In this document: positions 61,225-64,000 of the stretch, in pieces
How the letters are laid out: each line of letters opens with the position of its first letter
How positions within the stretch are numbered: position 1 is the stretch's first letter
Source: Faecalicoccus acidiformans
Lineage (GTDB): Bacteria; Bacillota_I; Bacilli_A; Erysipelotrichales; Erysipelotrichaceae
DNA length: 64,000 nucleotides
NCBI RefSeq assembly: GCF_014202635.1
Contig: NZ_JACHHD010000001.1
Coordinates: forward strand, 1-64,000
Direction: 5' to 3'
Notes under the pieces: model-generated
What the model saw: only the letters and a program-made list of their open reading frames with translations
Told to the model about the DNA's origin: nothing
Database searches by the model: none
Program-made: the position numbers and the translations under genes

Positions 61225-63167
61225 TTATCAAAAGACTAACCATGAACAATTTTGGCGTTTATGAAGGGGAAAACACTTTTGAGTTTTCTTATTCTTTGCC
61301 GGTGGTTTTAATAGGCGGCATGAATGGACGCGGGAAAACGACGTTCCTTGAAGCAATTCTCTTGGCGTTATATGGTGAAAATTCTAAAGCTTACAAGGAA
61401 AGCAAATATAAAACATATGGTCAGTATTTAAGATCGTACGTAAATAAAAATAGTTGGACTCAGCGCTGTTATGTTGAACTGGATTTTATCCTGAATGAAC
61501 GTGATTCCGAAGAATATCTAATAAGAAGAGAATGGAATGCACTATCAAAAAGAACCAGTGAAACCTTAAGTGTTAAGCAGAATGGGAAGATTAATACATT
61601 CTTGACTAAAAACTGGCAGATGTTTGTTGAAAATATTCTTCCGAGTGCATTGTCGAGCTTTTACTTTTTTGATGGTGAGAAAATAGCAGAGCTAGCCGTA
61701 GATGACACTGATTCACAAATGAAGGAGTCCATTCGTGCAATGCTGGGCATCACGGTTTTAGATGTTCTCAAGAACGATTTGCTTCGAAGTGTGAGAAGAA
61801 CAGAAAAAAACATCCAGGGAGACGATGTACCTGCTGAATTGAAAGAATGCAAAGCCGAGCAAGAAATGTTGACTGCGAAACTAACAGAGACAAAAAAAGA
61901 GGTTGAAGAATTAATCGAGTTAATAACCGACCAAATAGATAAAATAGAACTTCTTCATCAAGAATATGCGGTCAAAGGTGGAAATGCTCTTGAACAGCGA
62001 CAATCTCTTATTCAAAAAAGAGCGGAGTTAACTGCGGAACTAGAACAAAATAATGGTACATTAATTGAACTTGCATCTGGTGAGCTTCCTTTGTTATTGG
62101 TCGAAAACCTTATTCGAGATATTAAATTGACAGCGGAAGACGAGCATGACGATTTGATTATGCAGCAAGCCTTTGGCCAGCTTGAGACTCTTTTATGTGA
62201 GTATAATAAGTTACACACTGAAGATGTTTCTGCAAATCAGAAGTTCGTTGATTTTGTAAAGGAACATACTTTTGAAAGTCAAACCACTCCAGTTTATAAA
62301 CTGTCTGACCATGCGTTGTTCCAAGCAAACTCTTTGGCAGAAGATCTACTATCTCTAAAGAAGAAACAAACCATTGATGTGTTAGAAAGGAAACACATTT
62401 TAAAGCATCAGCTGGACGAAGTAGATAGTTATCTTTCACTGGATATTAATGAGAAAGAACTTAATGCAAAATTAGCTGAGATTAAAAAACAAGAGAAAGT
62501 TCTTGTAGAAATGCAGGTCAAAAAGACATCGCTTGATCAAAAGAGAGCTGAGCTTGAATCAAAATTAGCAATTAAGACATCTGAATACAATCGCATAGTT
62601 GAAAGATATTTGGCGGCGGTAGAGTTGACAGACGATGCTAAAAGACAATTAAAGTATTCAAGTATTGCACTTCAAATTATTGATAAATTCTCTGTTGAGC
62701 TTCAGAAAAGAAAAACCGGAGCTCTTGGAGAAACAATTACAGATTGCTATAAAAAGCTGGCAAATAAGAAAAATCTTATCAGCCAAATCAAAGTGGATCC
62801 TCAATCGCTTAGCCTAAGTTACATAGATAAACAGGGAAATCTCGTGGCAAAAGAGTCGTTATCGGCTGGAGAGAAGCAATTAATGGTTATCGCAATCTTG
62901 TGGGCATTGGCTATCTGTTCCGCAAAAAAACTTCCGGTGATCATTGATACACCATTGTCACGATTAGACTCGATGCACAGAAAGTCATTAGTCACAACAT
63001 ATTTTCCTAAGGCAAGTGATCAGACGATAATTCTCTCCACAGATTCTGAAATCGATAGATATTATTATGGCTTGATGAAAGATTATGTGGGTGATGAATT
63101 TACACTTGAGTACAATGAAGAAACTCAGAGTACGAAAATTTTAAAGGGGTATTTTCAAGGGAAATGA
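61221..63167 (+). CDS. dndD: DndD, SMC/Rad50-like ATPase
   Basis: A 648-residue ABC/SMC-type ATPase. Walker A is GGMNGRGKTTFLEA (about residues 31-44), a long central coiled coil spans about 195-500, the signature is SLSAGEKQLM (about 545), and Walker B is LPVIIDTPLSRLD. DndD is thought to open or nick DNA so that DndC can modify the backbone. Its start overlaps dndC by 4 bp and its end overlaps dndE by 4 bp. Length and motifs are typical. Confidence 0.95.
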   Translation: MIIKRLTMNNFGVYEGENTFEFSYSLPVVLIGGMNGRGKTTFLEAILLALYGENSKAYKESKYKTYGQYLRSYVNKNSWTQRCYVELDFILNERDSEEYLIRREWNALSKRTSETLSVKQNGKINTFLTKNWQMFVENILPSALSSFYFFDGEKIAELAVDDTDSQMKESIRAMLGITVLDVLKNDLLRSVRRTEKNIQGDDVPAELKECKAEQEMLTAKLTETKKEVEELIELITDQIDKIELLHQEYAVKGGNALEQRQSLIQKRAELTAELEQNNGTLIELASGELPLLLVENLIRDIKLTAEDEHDDLIMQQAFGQLETLLCEYNKLHTEDVSANQKFVDFVKEHTFESQTTPVYKLSDHALFQANSLAEDLLSLKKKQTIDVLERKHILKHQLDEVDSYLSLDINEKELNAKLAEIKKQEKVLVEMQVKKTSLDQKRAELESKLAIKTSEYNRIVERYLAAVELTDDAKRQLKYSSIALQIIDKFSVELQKRKTGALGETITDCYKKLANKKNLISQIKVDPQSLSLSYIDKQGNLVAKESLSAGEKQLMVIAILWALAICSAKKLPVIIDTPLSRLDSMHRKSLVTTYFPKASDQTIILSTDSEIDRYYYGLMKDYVGDEFTLEYNEETQSTKILKGYFQGK

Positions 63168-63550
63168 TTATTAAACAAGTTCGCCTTTCGCAACAGGCAA
63201 AAGATCAACTTGCCAGACTAAAAGGAAAGACTGGCATTAAAAACTGGAATATTTTATGCAGATGGGCTTTGACATATTCTCTCGCAGAAAAGACGGTACC
63301 CACGGATATTCCTATTGTTAATGATAGCAATTTGGAAATGTCCTGGTTCACTTTTGGTGGAGACTATTACGAAATCTATGAGGCATTGATTAAGTCGTGG
63401 TGCATAAATATGGGATTGCCAACAGATGATGATACTGTATCAAAGTATTTTCGCCTGAATTTGGAAAGAGGTATCTCACATTTGTGCGGGACAGGCTTTA
63501 TTAAAAACATTGAGGACTTAATCAATCTGGCTGTGAGGGAAAAGGTATGA
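63164..63550 (+). CDS. dndE: DndE, DNA-binding modification subunit
   Basis: A 128-residue small basic-helical protein with the DndE pattern: VRLSQQAKDQLARLKGKTGI..WNILCRWAL near the N-terminus and RLNLERGISHLCG at the C-terminus. DndE binds nicked duplex DNA in known systems and is needed for phosphorothioation. Coupled by 4-bp overlaps to dndD upstream and dndA downstream. Confidence 0.93.
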   Translation: MIIKQVRLSQQAKDQLARLKGKTGIKNWNILCRWALTYSLAEKTVPTDIPIVNDSNLEMSWFTFGGDYYEIYEALIKSWCINMGLPTDDDTVSKYFRLNLERGISHLCGTGFIKNIEDLINLAVREKV

Positions 63551-64000
63551 GTATTTATCTGGATTACAATGCATCTTCTCCAATCGATACACGAGTATTA
63601 GATACAATGATGGATATATACAAGAATCACATTGGAAATGCAGATAGCCGTACACATAATCATGGTGATCAAGCCAGAGTAATAGTTGAAAATGCCAGGA
63701 AAGCAGTTGCTGGTTTATTAGGCATTTCATCCTCTGAAGTGTTTTTTACAAGTGGAGCCACAGAGAGTAATAATATTGCGATTCAAGGCTTAGAAGAATA
63801 TGCGCTGAAAAGCGGAAAGAATCACATTATCACTACCTCTATAGAACATAAGGCAATTCTCGAAACTGTAAAATCAATGGTAAGAAGGGGATTTGAAATC
63901 GATATTGTTGATCCGGAGCCTACTGGTAGAGTAAGTATGGAGAAGATTATAGAGAGGGTTCGGGACAATACGCTTCTTGTAAGCGTAATGCATGTTAACA
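63547..64000 (+). CDS. dndA: DndA/IscS-type cysteine desulfurase (cut by window edge)
   Basis: The first 151 residues of a PLP-dependent class V aminotransferase fold. The N-terminal LDYNASSPID, the PLP-phosphate loop FTSGATESNN and the IEHKAIL motif with the His that stacks on PLP are all present. The catalytic Lys and active-site Cys lie beyond the window. It takes sulfur from L-cysteine and passes it to DndC. It starts inside the dndE stop (ATGA), so it is the fifth gene of the dnd operon, which makes the set self-sufficient. Confidence 0.93.
   Translation, partial: MSIYLDYNASSPIDTRVLDTMMDIYKNHIGNADSRTHNHGDQARVIVENARKAVAGLLGISSSEVFFTSGATESNNIAIQGLEEYALKSGKNHIITTSIEHKAILETVKSMVRRGFEIDIVDPEPTGRVSMEKIIERVRDNTLLVSVMHVN

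Noticed and set aside
42344-64000. Possibility of a classical DndFGH or SspE restriction set, BREX or DISARM.
   Set aside because: No DndF/G/H-like order, no SspE-like protein, no DNA methyltransferase, no PglZ-like phosphatase and no PLD nuclease are present in the window.
1-64000. CRISPR arrays, tRNA and rRNA genes.
   Set aside because: No regularly spaced 25-40-bp repeats and no tRNA cloverleaf or rRNA sequence was noticed; the repeats found are hairpins, IS ends or operators.

Overview
The window is a chromosomal segment of an AT-rich, Gram-positive Bacillota bacterium. AGGAGG-type ribosome sites, lipobox lipoproteins, a BspA-like LRR surface protein, a LytTR/GHKL two-component system, a DtxR-controlled feo operon and CIRCE-like heat-shock operators all fit that placement. 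An Erysipelotrichales-type gut or oral Firmicute is my best guess, but the species cannot be fixed from sequence alone.

Layout. (1) 0-8.5 kb: an envelope-polysaccharide fragment (polyprenyl-phosphate sugar transferase, a frameshifted MBOAT O-acyltransferase, an SGNH/DltD-like partner) lies between two partial ISL3 transposase genes. An IS21 element (5563-8212) interrupts the second ISL3 copy and also truncates a small gene on its other side. (2) 8.7-12.6 kb, minus strand: a LytTR response regulator and an unusual split histidine kinase. Three membrane sensor proteins each end just after the phospho-acceptor His box, and one separate GHKL ATPase subunit lacks the His box. (3) 12.6-20 kb: divergent from it, three lipoproteins and a 1518-residue LRR/dockerin surface protein, preceded by 21-bp-spaced direct repeats of the LytTR type. 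(4) 20.3-31.1 kb: housekeeping and iron genes (VanZ-like, NrdI-like flavodoxin, DUF3793, DtxR regulator, FeoA-FeoA-FeoB plus a Cys-rich peptide), DUF2812 proteins, a flavodoxin, a GNAT enzyme and a RelB/ParE-type toxin-antitoxin pair. (5) 31.2-35.0 kb: htpG behind two CIRCE-like operators, a HAD phosphatase and an RlmD-like rRNA methyltransferase.

(6) From about 35.02 kb to the end the window looks like an integrated mobile element joined to the 3-prime end of the rRNA methyltransferase gene. It begins with a RepA_N replication gene and a more G+C-rich block of regulators and unknown proteins (36-41.6 kb). Then come a small XRE regulator and a defence island. The island has two transcription units. 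The first (42.3-58.5 kb) is a tightly packed run: a NERD-UvrD helicase, an AddB-like iron-sulfur protein, a SNF2-type helicase, a RecQ-like helicase, a small wHTH-like protein, a very large P-loop ATPase and a coiled-coil protein. The second (58.6 kb to the edge) is a complete DNA phosphorothioation set in the order dndB-dndC-dndD-dndE-dndA, with dndA cut by the window edge. Its promoter overlaps an 18-bp perfect palindrome. No DndFGH or SspE restriction genes are present.

The most interesting proposal is that the helicase/ATPase run is the restriction or effector arm for the phosphorothioate mark. By order, size and motifs, four of its genes recall DpdE-DpdF-DpdG-DpdH of the 7-deazaguanine (Dpd) system. 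This would be a Dnd-Dpd hybrid with an added AddAB-like helicase pair. That family assignment is from memory of motifs and sizes and was not checked by a profile search.
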